Shown here: positions 10,934-22,742 of the stretch, piece after piece
How the letters are laid out: each line of letters begins with the position of its first letter
Position numbering within the stretch: position 1 is the stretch's first letter
Assembly (NCBI GenBank): GCA_026168455.1
Contig: CM047426.1
Location: 51,691,085 to 51,755,084, forward strand
DNA: 64,000 bases
From: Theocolax elegans
Lineage: Eukaryota; Arthropoda; Insecta; Hymenoptera; Cerocephalidae
Direction: 5' to 3'
Made by a program: the position numbers and the translations under genes
Notes under the pieces: model-generated
The model's database searches: none
Told to the model about the DNA's origin: nothing
What the model saw: only the letters and a program-made list of their open reading frames with translations

Positions 10934-12514
10934 ATGCCGAGTCGCCGAGTCAGCCGGAAGAATAGGGGTAAGGAGGGAGGCCATTCGCCTTACCCAGAAT
11001 TTGAATTCCAGGAATCATCCTGGAATCCGAAGGAGACGCCGGAGCGCACTCGACCGAGTGGAGCCACTCATCGGCCTGAAGTGGGTTTCTCAGAACCTGT
11101 CTGGCAAGGAGAACCCCTGCATGAGTTTATCCCGTCATCCGAGTCGTCAGAGGAGGAGGATGCTAACCTCATGCAGGAAGATGAATTGCTCTTACCAGCA
11201 GGTCGATCTGAGGAGTTGAGCCCCGCATCGGAGACCACCGCCCCACCCACCGCGGCAAGTCGGGGAGCCATCCCGCGACCTCGCTGCATGGTCCGACTTC
11301 CACTCCGCCGGATCGGAATGGTGCCAGTGGTTACACGGTGCCCGATAGCCCTGGCGGTCAGTGGGGTAAGAACCCTGCGATTGCAGTCGCCACCCCGTCC
11401 AGCCCCTAGTGCGCATGAACCGCCGGAAGATAAAGAAGAAGCTGTTGGGGACAGCGAAGAGGACGAGGAGAGTCGGCGAGCGGTGCACGAGCTCCAGGAG
11501 TTAGTGGGAGACAACCGCCCTACCCCCGAGGAAGCCAAAGGGGTTACTCCCGTCGTGGAACGGCCACGTACCCCAACACCGCCGCCGAGGTTACGCCTAC
11601 CCCCAATGAGGGGCGAATGGTTCCCCATCCGCCGGAGGACGGGGTCCACACCGCCAGGGGAATGGGATGAGGAACGGACTCAGGTCGCGACAGTGCCCTA
11701 GCGAAGCCGGTACAATCCTCGCCGGCAGCTAACACTGGTCGACTACGAGTCCGTGATACCCTCCCCAATCCGTAGTCGGTCTCCGACCCCGCCAGGACCG
11801 CCGAACCGTCGAGGAGAGGAGCAACCACCAGCTCCATATAGGCCCGGGTTGACGCCCAAGGTTAAGACGAGGGGAGTAAAATTCAGCGGGGTGGATATTA
11901 TTCCCACCAACCCCGACTTGGAGCCACCCCCTTACGTCTGCCTTAATTGTTGGCAACGAGGCCATGACATGCGTCATTGTCCCCGCCCAGAGCAGTTACA
12001 CTGTGAAAACTGTGGGCGGCGGCATGTGCATGCCTCCGAATGCCCCCGTTGTGCCCGAGCCTATGCGGTCTGGATCGTCCGTTAAGGCGCACGGGAACCA
12101 ATAAGGCGTAACATCCCCACCGTATGCCGGCAAGGGAAGGGAGACAACCTGCCCCCGACGACCACAGCAACCACGAGAGTATCTCGCTGGGATGTAGGTC
12201 CGTCCGGGACATGGCTGCTCCCCGGTTGTCCGACGACCCAGGCACAGTCCACGCGGTCGCCGTCACCAATTCCGCCGGCAGTAGGAGAAGGAATGGTCGA
12301 ACCACCGCCCCAAGAAGTGGCGGAGCGCCTGGTAGTCGAGGAGATGGAGGGACAGGGGATAGCACCTGGCCGTCGCGAGCTTGATGCGGCAGTTACCCCC
12401 GCACCGCCTGCAGCCGTATCCCCCGCCGAGCTATTGCGAGCCATTGAAGGTGCTCGTCACTTGCCAGCGCATCTGCAGGAGAGGATCCTTCGCCGACTAC
12501 TCGGCAATCAATAA
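10934..12514 (+). pseudogene. Element B ORF3: post-pol zinc-knuckle protein (two in-frame stops)
   Basis: A single frame of 526 codons starts with ATG (MPSRRVSRKN) 83 bases after the pol stop. It is interrupted only by in-frame TAG 11699-11701 and TAA 12083-12085. It is Pro/Glu/Arg rich, with no signal peptide or membrane span, so it is not an env gene. Order: acidic Ser/Glu region (about 11130-11200), the motif RYNPRRQL just after the first stop (about 11710-11733), then two zinc knuckles, CLNCWQRGHDMRHC (CX2CX4HX4C, about 11939-11980) and CENCGRRHVHASEC (His displaced from position 9). The C-terminal helix reads LLRAIEGARHLPAHLQERIL. The same order occurs in element D at 38116-40350. By analogy with Gag it may bind nucleic acid; this is inference. 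The frame between the stops is well kept, so it was recently under coding constraint. Confidence 0.75.
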
Positions 12515-13063
12515 GTCGAGGAAGACAGAAGAATAATCCCCACCGGTGGTAGAGGAGAAGTTTGGGTCGGCCCTACAGTGAAATTACCCGTCAGGGAGCC
12601 CTAATATGAGGAAGAAAAGAAGAAGGAGAAACCGTCGGTAGTTGTGAGGAAGAAGAAAAGATGTACATAATAGAGTTAAGATGTAGTATATAAGAAGAAA
12701 ACCGTCGGTAATAGAGGAGAATGCGCCGGAAGAGAGAGGGAATAGGTATAATAATATCATTTTTTTTATTAATTATTCTATTTTCTATTTTTATTATTTA
12801 TTTTTATTTTATAATGGTGGTGGTTAGCGATAAATAAATAAAATTGAAATGTGCAATTCGGTCCGACGCCCGTGCGAGGGAAGAAGTAGTATCGCGAACG
12901 AATCGTTGTTAGGAGAATAGTAGTAGTTGTATGAGTTATTTTAAATTATATGATATATAATTGAGGGTGAATAACTTTTGTTTAATGAGTAGAAGTAGTT
13001 GAAGTAAGATGTTGTAGTAAACCGAAGGACACCGGGGGTGTTTCGGTTTAGGAGGGGGCTGTT
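12515..13063 (+). other. Element B 3' untranslated region and polypurine tract
   Basis: Purine-rich then AT-rich sequence after ORF3, with a GAAGAA-rich part (12600-12730). It ends in the polypurine tract AGGAGGGGGCT (13050-13060), directly before the LTR start at 13064. I see no gene. Confidence 0.75.
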
Positions 13064-13771
13064 TGTGACGTTGTAAAATGTACAACGCGCAAGTACATGC
13101 ACATGGCTTGTATTTACAAGTCATGTGCATGCATAGTTTTTCCTTTATAATAGCTCGCGATCGCGTCGCAGGTAGCGAATCCCTCGCTGGCGGACCGAAA
13201 TGCACCGATGCACTTTTAAAGCGAATATTGATACCCACGGTATGGGTATGTTTTAGCGACGGAGCCGACGAACGACGTGACTGATACCCGACCGTAGTAC
13301 GCGGACTACGACCCAGACCACGGCCGAGAGGTATCGTGAGCCAAGGACCGAGCTCAGGTCGTCTCACGATACCTGGCGTACCCGCTGCTGATGTCAACAA
13401 GACGGGAGGTTAGGCGGCGTCCTAACTTCAACCGTCACACGTGCTCAGCAGACGAGACGGTCGAGATGGCGCATGGGTGCGCGCACGCCCGAACTACGTA
13501 CAACTAGTCGGGAGAGCCAGGGTGCTCCCCCACCTTACACCCGTATACCGGGGAACGCGGCACCGACGGCGACGATCGTGCGGCACAAAGCGAGGTGCGC
13601 GGGCAGGGGGGAATCACTCGAGCAGCAAGAGTGTAACGCGCGCGAGGAGCTCGAGTGAGCGACCGTAGTGGGATTGGGGGAGAGAGCGCGCGGAGCGAGG
13701 GGAGCGCGCGAGTAGAGTAGGATTCGCGGTATACCTAATGTATGCGTGCGAAGGTATACCGCGGCATACTA

Positions 13772-13824
<53 letters not shown>

Positions 13825-14002
13825 TATAGATATAGACGGCGCGCACAACTATGTATTGGTGTATACTATTGTATATAGCGCGCACGTATATTAATATTAG
13901 ATTGATTAGTTTAGCTAGATTGCGTCGTTAATTTTAAATAAAAATTATGTAGATCCGTCGGTAGAGTTTGGGGCGTTTTGTAATAATTTTATAAATTTGT
14001 AT
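13064..14002 (+). repeat. Element B 3' LTR, left part
   Basis: Matches 4195-5065 of the 5' LTR from TGTGACG onward, with a short gain near 13160-13190 and a longer TA run (about 13774-13822). It is cut after TTTGTAT by element C. Confidence 0.92.
13774..13822 (+). repeat. TA microsatellite in the B 3' LTR
   Basis: About 24 TA units, compared with about seven at the same place in the 5' LTR (4868-4880). Confidence 0.9.
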
Positions 14003-15036
14003 TGTGACAAGGTATGTAGTACCTGTGATAATAGTAAGCGAGCGAGTCCCAATACAAACTAGCCTACCTACCCTCACATCTCTAAGCCTACCTAGCCTAC
14101 CCGAAGCTCCCCAAATCCCCAATACTTCTCTTGGTTCCTTCCCCCTAGCACATGGAAGCAGCATGTCAGGAGAGGCGATACCACTTCCAGGAGGCTTCGC
14201 ACCAGGACCATGAAGCAGCCTGCGATGGCCCAAGGTGCCAGATGGAGCAGCACGAGCAGCAACAAGACATCCAGGAAGCTGTGAAACAGTTAAATAATTA
14301 ATAATAATCCTAATTAGAAGGAATCAAGGACGCATGTAGTTGCACATAGTAACTGACAGCTACATGCTAGGAGAGGATTGGAAGTGAGGTTATGGTAATC
14401 ATAACATTACCATAACTCTCAATTAATAATTAGTAAATAATACGCAGCACTCCCTCGGGAGATAGATATTCACCTAAAAAGCAGCCAGAATCCCTGCAGC
14501 AACGCAGCATCGAAGAAGAGCAGCAGTTACCGACCCGACGCGCACCAGCTGAGCAGCCACCGTGAGAGCGAGTGAGAGAGAAGACTCGAAGATCGGCCGT
14601 CCCGTCTGTACCTGTAACAGAGTAGACTCATTAGCCGATACGTTAGACATCACGGAACGATCATAAAGGCTTACCTGGTTTACAGCATCACCAGGAACAC
14701 CGTCCTCTCCGTGGGAAGCAGCAGCCCCGGCAACGTCGTCCGCCTTGATAAACATGACCGCGAGCACTCACTACACGAGGCGCGCGAGACGACGGCGGCC
14801 GACGGGCGACTCGACGCGAGAAGCTGCGCGCGCACGTCGGGCCCGAGCAGCGAAGCAGCGAACGAGCCCGAGCTCGAGAGAGCTCATCGAGACGCCTTCG
14901 AGGCAACATCGGCCGACCGATACGTATATTAGTAACCGATCACCGATCTCTGATAGTGTGTGTGTGTGAGAGCATTGACCGCAGAGCAGCAACTTTAGGA
15001 GACGATCTCCACTGTACTAAGGTTAGGACCGTTACA
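14003..15036 (+). repeat. Element C 5' LTR
   Basis: 1034 bp from TGTGACAAGG to CCGTTACA, one base before the primer-binding site. About 98-99% identical by eye to 22743-23719. Contains a GC-rich section (14770-14910) and a TG microsatellite (about 14956-14968). Confidence 0.92.
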
Positions 15037-15037
15037 T

Positions 15038-15052
15038 TGGCGCCCAACGTGG
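15038..15052 (+). other. Element C primer-binding site
   Basis: TGGCGCCCAACGTGG, the tRNA-Lys-type site of gypsy elements, one base after the LTR. Confidence 0.88.
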
Positions 15053-16338
15053 TTTTTCAGCATCGGCATGTTTTTTTTTTCTTACATTAAAATGGCGTTG
15101 TTTCGCATTATTTAGCCGATGTTAAATTCACGGGATTTATTTTTATATTATTATTAATATTATACATAGCAGCAGCAAACATTAAAAATTTGAAAAAAAA
15201 ATATAATTGAATTTTGATTATCTAAATTATTATAGAATAAGCAGCAGCAATACTTATTTATCGAATAAATAAATTGTACACGTCAAGCGGACGTAATTTG
15301 ATAAATTTAATTGTAGTAAGCCGTAGCCATTTTCCCCTCCCCCCGCGTGAAGCACACTTACGGGAAGGAGGAAGAAGCCGCGTGGCCATATTTTCGGCCA
15401 TCTTACAATTACTAACACGTGGCAATTAATAGCCACGTAGTGTATAATTTTACACTAATTAAATAATTAATTAATAATTTTGTTTCTCCAAGCAATTTAT
15501 TATATTTTGAAATTTTTCTCTATATTTGTGCACAATATTTCCATATTTTATAATACTTGTATTTATTTTATAACACACAATCTAACATTTTGTTTCGCTT
15601 TCCCCCCCCCCTTCTCTCATCGCAGCCATACCACTTATTATTATAAGCCGTTACTTTAATTTTTGAATAGTGCTATCAACAAATTAATAATCTTTTCTTT
15701 TGTTGTTAAAATAATTTAGCCCTTATATATAAGAAGTCATTAATATTTTCATTTTCTTTTCTGGCAGAAGCTGCAGTTTAATTAATAAATAATTTTACAA
15801 AGCAGTATTTAAATAATACATAATAAATAAATTTTTATTTTTTCGTGCAAATTAAAAACATTATTTCTTTTTGTTTTTGTTTTCTTATTTTCCCCTGCTA
15901 GCAGCCAATTAATTAACAGTAATAAAACTTTAATTTTACCGTTAACAAATTAACAAACTAAGCAAATTAGCACATAATAAGTCAATTTTTTTATCTCTTT
16001 CCTTCTTTTCATTTGCTTTTCAACTAATTGCACTTAATAACCCCATTTCGCAGCAAACTTTATATAATTTTTTACGCCTTTCCCTATTAGCAGCCGAAAA
16101 CCTAAAAACCCGATATATTGTTATTACCCTTGCCTGATTTATCTTATTTTGGATTGTTTCTCCCCTGAATAATATTTAAGTAGATAACTAGCATATAAGA
16201 AACTTCAGCTTTAATTTTTAGTTTTTAACGTTGGGCTGTTAGTTTAATTGCGATAAGTATTGAGCTGCAGATCTATTGCGCCAAACTTACACCCTCCCCT
16301 TCTTAATTATTGATAGAATTATTAAGTTAAAATTCAAG
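15053..16338 (+). other. Element C 5' untranslated region
   Basis: A long (1.29 kb) AT-rich leader with scattered GCAGC motifs and no convincing ORF. In-frame codons upstream of the gag ATG, back to 16276, are open but probably untranslated. Confidence 0.7.
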
Positions 16339-18630
16339 ATGGCAGCTAACTATAAATTGGGTAGCAAAATAAATATTGATAACGTAGCACAAGGTGCAGC
16401 GATAATTAGGCGCACCATAAATAATACCGCCGATGGTAAAATTACAATTTACTGTAATCAGCTTGATTTAAACATCGACGACGAGATACGCATAATTCGT
16501 GATTGCGTAGCGCAATACGAATTAATTAGAAATTATGGCCCCTCAGCAGCAGAATGGAGACCAGAAGTAGATGGACGACACTTGGAAGAATTTAGCCCAA
16601 ATGAAGAAGAATCTCTTCTGGACCTCTCATTAACAGAATCCGAAATAACGAATTTCCCTCCCCCTCCCCGAGCAGCAAGAGCATAAAATATTACATCTGG
16701 TCGGATGCTATACGTGGAACTGCAAACCGGACAATCACAAGGACGGTACCAGGATCCACTGACTATGCAGGAACCAACGGAATGCAACGAACCAATAAAC
16801 GAAAGATTGCTACATCCAGCATACCGTCCACAAGCACAATCAACGTGCAGACATTTAAGAACGCCGTCTCCAGCCGAGCAAGAGCAGCAAAGATATTTAT
16901 TGGAACCAATCATTCCAGAATTATTTTATACATCGCCAAGCACAACCTTATCGTTATTGGGAATAAACTCAACGTCGTATTACCCAATTATTACGCTTGC
17001 TCCAACCATCCCGACAGATGAAAATTTATCAAATAACCCCTTCGTACCAAATACAACTCCCGCAGCAACACAAAGCATACACGTATATACAAACTCGCAG
17101 CCAAGAACGACAAGCAGCATACAACCCTCAGCATTCAGAGCAGTGCAGCAAACAGCAACAGAGCGAAGAATGAATGAGCGTAATCAAATGAACCCTAACG
17201 ACCCGAGAAGCAGCACACACACAAGCAGCAGCAGAAAAATTCTCCCCAGCGTGCAATGGGAAGACGAATTAGCAGAGCAGCAGCAACGACGACAACAAGC
17301 ACACCAGAGCAGCATAGTCGACGAGCCTCAAACCCAGAATCGAAACTCCGAAAGTAATACAACATTTAGCATTCCCCCTCCCCAGCAGCAGCAATATCCC
17401 CAGCAGCAGCAGCAGCAAGCAAACACGTCGATCCCATCTTTTAGGAATTGTTATTCAAACTGCAGCAATCTAGAGGATTCGCTTTTCACTAGAGAGAAAA
17501 GAACAGTCGAAATTTTCTCTAGATATCACATCCAATTTAAAGGCACAAGAAAGAGCGATCCCGAAACATTCCTGAGCAATCTCCAAGAATGCAAGGAGAC
17601 ATATAACCTCTCGATGGACGACATAATCAAAGCTCTCCCATCCGTGCTCGACGATGAAGCATGGGATTGGTTTAAGAGAGAAAAGAGCAGCTGGCGAAAT
17701 TTTATTGATTTTGTCGACGCAGTGCGATTGCAATATGGATCGGAGGAAATCCAGAGCAACTTGCGGCAAATAGTAGAAAATGGCACGCAAGGTCCAAATG
17801 AAGACATCTCGACGTATCTGTCAAAATTACGAACGATATTGGACCAAATTAAACCTCCGCTTCCGCTAGCAGATCAATTGGACAGAGCATTTCGAAATTT
17901 ACATCCTAGCTACAGATGCAAATTAGAAAGAAGCCAATTTGAAAATTTTGCGCAGCTACAAAAGCTAGGCAAAAAGGAAGAAGCTAGGCGGTTACTCGAC
18001 GAGACATACAAGCCACCACCAACAATGCAAGGTTATGGCTTAGCAAAATATGGTTACGTCGACCCAAAGCAGCAAAAACCGCGTAGCCTAGCAGCAGTAA
18101 GCAGCTCAAACAATCCCAAATCCTCATACCCGCCCCAGACCCCCAAAGAGCACACACCCAACCCCAAATACAACCAAGAGCAGCGATACACCAAGCCCAG
18201 CAGCCCCCAACCAAGAAGAGCAGCGCCGAACTCCCCTAGATACAAAGAAGCAGCAAAACGCGATTCCCCAAGACTAAGCAGCAGCAGCAGCACACAGCCA
18301 AAGCAGCCGTGGAATAAGGTAGTCGCCAACACCGGCCAGAAGCAATGGCAAAAAGCAGCAACGACTCCACAAAGACCCGACTCGCCAAGGAGCCAAAATC
18401 AGCAGCAACCCAGAAGCCAGAGCAATTTTAGAGCAGCAATAAGAGCACCTATAATCCCCAACCACCCTAGAAAGCAGAAAGAGCCCTGCTTTATTTGTGA
18501 CCAATTGGGTCACTGGGCAGCAGAGTGCTCTCAGGTATTCTGTTACGGTTGTGGAGACCAGGGAGTCTACATTAGAGACTGCCCTAAATGCAGCACGAAG
18601 CAGCAGGGAAACGGCAGCCAGCGAAAATAA
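16339..18630 (+). pseudogene. gag: Element C gag (one in-frame stop)
   Basis: Gag polyprotein of 763 codons. The start at 16339 (AAGATGG, MAANYKLGSK) is chosen by matching the start of element B gag. A TAA at 16684-16686 interrupts it in the same frame; 16705 onward is open to TAA 18628-18630. After a Gln/Ser/Pro-rich region with long CAG runs comes the capsid-like domain (about 17540-18010: FLSNLQECKETYNLS, DEAWDWFKREKSSW, ISTYLSKLRTILDQIKPPL). A Pro/Gln/Ser linker follows, then two knuckles: CFICDQLGHWAAEC (CX2CX4HX4C) and CYGCGDQGVYIRDC, which has Val where His is expected. Only two knuckles are present, against three in B and D. Confidence 0.92.
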
Positions 18631-18644
18631 GTACCCGTATTTTC
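18606..18644 (+). promoter_or_regulatory. Element C -1 ribosomal frameshift site
   Basis: GGGAAAC at 18606-18612, read in the gag frame as ..G GGA AAC, six codons before the gag stop. The pol frame is exactly -1. Ten bases downstream a 7-bp AU-rich stem GAAAATA/TATTTTC (18623-18629 with 18638-18644) can form. Its loop contains ACCC, which could pair with GGGT at 18664-18667 as a pseudoknot. The heptamer is clear; the RNA structure is tentative. Confidence 0.75.
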
Positions 18645-21600
18645 TCACCCAAACCCCCCATAGGGTCTCACCCCTCCCAAATAGCAGCTAACGAGTCCCT
18701 TATTCAGCAAATTCCCGGCATAGATCCCCGTTTATTTTTTTACCTAGAGCTAAATGGACACAAGCTCATAGCACTGCTCGATGATGGAGCAGTGCACTCC
18801 TTTATAGGTAAAGGAATGTGTAAGGTGTTCCAAGAGAAGCTCAGGAGATCTGACTGCAAAGCAGTGAAAGTAGCAGACGGTACAACAGTACCAATCCAAG
18901 GTATTGTAGACGTCTCAATATGCATTGACGGCGACAATATACTTATGCCTTTCCAAGTAGCAGACGATCTGCAGTATGATTGCATACTGGGGATCGATTT
19001 TAAGCGCAAGGTCAACATGAGGATTAATTATGAAAAGGATACGTGGTGGACTTCTAAAGGCATTACGCATCATTTTTATCCTCGTGGCGAAGACCCAAGC
19101 TACATACCAGCCCTAGCAAGCATCGGAGGACTCAAAAGAGCTACCCCTTCCCAAGAAAAAATTTTGCAGCAGCTTTTAGATGAAATGATTCCCGCAGCCC
19201 CCAAGACGTTAGGCACTACAAACCTAACCGTCCATAAAATAGATACACAAGGAGCAGAGCCTATTAGGCAGAGGAACCGCCGGTACTCGCCTAAAATGCT
19301 ACAAGCAGGCTATGCGGAGGTCGATAGAATGCTACGTGAGGGCATCATCGAACCTTCCGATAGTCCATGGTACAGCTGCCCCGTTATTCTCCCTAAAGGG
19401 AACGGTGCATATCGCTTCTGCATTGACTGTAGGCAAGTCAATGCAGTTTCTAAGAAAGTAGCTTTTCCCATGCGAAACATGGATGATATATTAGACCAAT
19501 TACGAGAATGCCGATACATAAGCAAGCTAGACCTGTCCCAAGCTTATCATCAAGTCCCCCTAGCCCCCGAAAGCCGAGAAATAACAGCCTTTGCCCTCCC
19601 AGGAAAGGGTTTATTTCAATTCACCCGCGTACTCTACGGTCTAGCAAACGCACCGGCAATGTTCCAGAAAATAATGGACAATTTAATAAAGCCAGAGTGG
19701 GAACCGAATGTGTTCGCTTATTTAGATGATATAATCATCACAGCCAAAACCTTTGAGTAACACATTCGGTGGCTCAAAATAGTATTAGCAGCCATTAAGA
19801 AAGCCAATCTGCAGCTAAACCGCGAAAAGTCTGAATTTTGTTGCGCGGAGGTTACGTACCTAGGTTATAAAGTTAACCAGGATGGCCTAAAAACAAATAA
19901 TGATAAAATAAAGCCGATATTAGAGTACCCAGCCCCCACTAATTTAAAGCAGCTACGGAGATTTACCGGATTAATCGGTTGGTATTCCCGATTTATCGAC
20001 AAATTAGCAGACTACCGAGCACCCTTGAATTATCTTACAAGAAAGGATGTCAGATGACACTGGCACAAAGAGCAGCAAGAAGCGTTTGAGAAGATGAAAT
20101 TAGCCCTCACCCAAGCCCCCGTTTTAGCCCGACCCGATTTTTCCCTCCCATTTTCCCTCCAAACTGATGCCAGCGATTACGCTATAGCCGGAGTTCTCAC
20201 GCAGGAGATAAACGGAAAAGAGCATCCGATATACTACGTGAGCAGAACCCTAAGCAAAGCTGAGCGGAACTACACCGGCACGGAAAAGGAGTGCTTGGCT
20301 GTGTTATGGTGTGTAGACCGACTCAAGGGTTATTTGCAAGGGGAAGAGTTCACGGTAGTAACGGATCACCATAGTCTTCTCTGGTTGCATAATATTAAGG
20401 ATCCAACAGGGAGATTGGCCCGTTGGAATACCATCCTCCAGTATTATAATATAAAATTTGTGCACCGAAAAGGAGCGTTACACAAAGTGCCGGATGCACT
20501 ATCTCGAGCGTACGAGAACACCGAAGCAGCAGCAGCCATATCAATAGACAGCAGCGATCCCTGGTATCAAACAAAATTAATAGCAATAGCCAAATTCCCC
20601 AGCAACTACCCCGACCTGAGAATAGAGAATAATCTATTATATGCCCTTCGTCCCAATCCCCTAGTAGATCCCCTTGTACCCGACCTCGATGCCTGGAAGC
20701 TGATTTTACCCAAAAACGACCGACCAAAAGCCCTTTACGAAGCCCACTACACGCCGCAAGCAGGCCATCTAGGCAATGACAAGACGTATGCTAGATTGGC
20801 CACATATTATTATTGGCCAGGAATATATATGGATACATGCCAATATGTCAAAGCTTGCCAAGAGTGCCAAGCTCATAAAAGCAGCCAACAAGCCCCCGCC
20901 GGTCTTATGGAAGGCAGGAACATCAGTGCACCCTGGACAGTAGTCGCAGCAGATATTATGAACCCTAAGCCACCATCGAAACAAGGCTTCAAATACATTA
21001 TTGTATTTGAAGACCTGTTTACGAGATACGTGGAGATAAAGGCATTAAGAAGAGCTGATGCAAAGAGCGTATTGCAAGCTTTTGACGAGCTTGTAATAAA
21101 TAGATGGGGATGTCCCATATTTGATCACCGATAACGGAACTGAATTCGTTAATCGGATGGTCACAGAGAAGCTAGCATATTACGGGATTACGCAGTCTAC
21201 AATCCCTCCATATTTCGCGCAAGCCAACCCTGTGGAAAGGGTTAATAGGAATATAAAGCCAATGATCAACAGCTATTTAGCTGATGATCATAGAAATTGG
21301 GACACACATCTAGGCGAATTTTGTTTTGCACTAAACACGGTCGTGCACTCCTCCACCAAATATTCACCAGCATTCCTGAATTTTGGTAGGAACCCTATTC
21401 CCATAGCTCTGGTCAAAAAGCACATTGAATCCCCAACCCAAATTCCCGCCCCAGATACGCAGCAATGGATAGAGCGATTGCATAGATTGCCAGCAATCTA
21501 CGACCTAGTAAAAAAGCATACCGAAATATCCACAGCCAAGCAAGCACGGTATTATAATAAAGGTCGCAGAGACATACAGTACCAATTAGGAGATTTAGTT

Positions 21601-21972
21601 TGTCGCCGTAATCGTGTGCTATCGTCAGCCGACGATAATTTCGCAGCTAAGCACGCACCCAAATATATAAGACCCGCAAAAATAATTCAAATATTCTCCC
21701 CTAGCGTATATTTAGTGGAGGATGAGAGCAGCAAACGACAAACTGAGGTTCACATTAGCGACCTAAAACGGTGTGTCCCTCCCCGAAATGTAATTCCACC
21801 CCAATGTCCGCAAACGCAGCAGCACAATTATCGCAAAGCATCCAAATCACGAACCCGCCCATTAACCCAGCTATCCGTAAAAGAGGTCGTCCCAAGAAAA
21901 TTATACCTGACCCGGATATATCCCCTAGCAGCCCACCCAAACGTCAGCTCAGACCCCGGAAGTAATAACTAA
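18606..21972 (+). pseudogene. pol: Element C pol: protease, RT, RNase H, integrase (broken)
   Basis: Pol polyprotein in the -1 frame from the slippery site. Protease: LIALLDDGAVHSFIG (about 18765-18810), with DDG in place of the usual DSG/DTG. Reverse transcriptase: YRFCIDCRQVN, LDLSQAYHQVPL, catalytic YLDDI at about 19717. RNase H: LQTDASDYAIAGVL (about 20160) to VPDALSRA. Integrase: HHCC finger (GHLGNDKTY, CQECQ), Asp in VAADIM, Asp in ITDNGTEF (about 21125), Glu in NPVERVNR (about 21232). Lesions: TAA 19758-19760 two codons after TAKTF, TGA 20055-20057, a frame change at about 21115-21120 just before the second catalytic Asp, and probably another near 21790-21840. That second one would return to the frame ending at 21965 with a basic tail (RKRGRPKK, then QLRPRK). 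Confidence 0.92.
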
Positions 21973-22742
21973 AATACCCCCTTTTATCTTCAGCAAGCAG
22001 CCACAGCAAGCAGCAAAACATTAAATCCTGCATTCTCTCTTCCTATTTACTTTTTTACTATCAGCAGCTTAATGTACTAACAGTACTAACAAAACCCAGC
22101 AGCCAAGAAATAATATGCACAAATTTCTTATTAATGACATTGTCTTTAAGAGAAAAATATTTTAAATGATGTTATAAGCAAGCAAAATAATGACGCAGTA
22201 GCAGCAATATGGCAAATAAGCAGCAAGGCATGCACCAATCTTATAAATTAATAGCAGCATAATATATATAATCGATATTTTAATTGCATTTGAAAATTTA
22301 ATTTTTGTTATTAAATAAATTGTTTAATAGGAATGAGAGGGAACATGTAAGTATGCAGTATGAGAGTGGCGCGAACGCGAAATGAGCTCTCAAAGCGGTA
22401 AGATATAAATATAATGTAAGGGCCCAGCCAATCGTACTTATAAACGCAAAATAAGAGCAAAATTGAATCACATACACCGTGTACACTAACACAGATAGCA
22501 GCCAAGCAGAATAGTCATGGAGACTAAACACGAGCACACCGCAACAGTAGTACCGGCTACTTGTTAGAAATAAGTTAATTGAGAAGCAGCATTACTCTCC
22601 CCACCATACTAGCAGCAATAATAGCAAATCATTTTTTTTTTTTTTAATAAAATAAGTATTTATTTAATTTATTGTCTTTTAGTTAGTTAGTTTTAAAATT
22701 CAGTTACGACTTCCGCGTAACTTCAGTTTGGTGGGGGGGAGT
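21973..22742 (+). other. Element C 3' untranslated region and polypurine tract
   Basis: AT-rich sequence with repeated GCAGC/AGCAG motifs and no ORF homologous to the B or D ORF3. It ends with the polypurine tract GGTGGGGGGGA (22730-22740), two bases before the LTR. Confidence 0.75.

Noticed and set aside
10934..12514. Post-pol ORF as an env gene
   Set aside because: No signal peptide, no membrane segment and no furin-type site; it has zinc knuckles instead. The same holds for 38116-40350.
14711..14969. Overlapping open frames in the C LTR (and at 23451-23751)
   Set aside because: Arg/Ala-rich chance frames in a GC-rich LTR segment, open in several frames on both strands.
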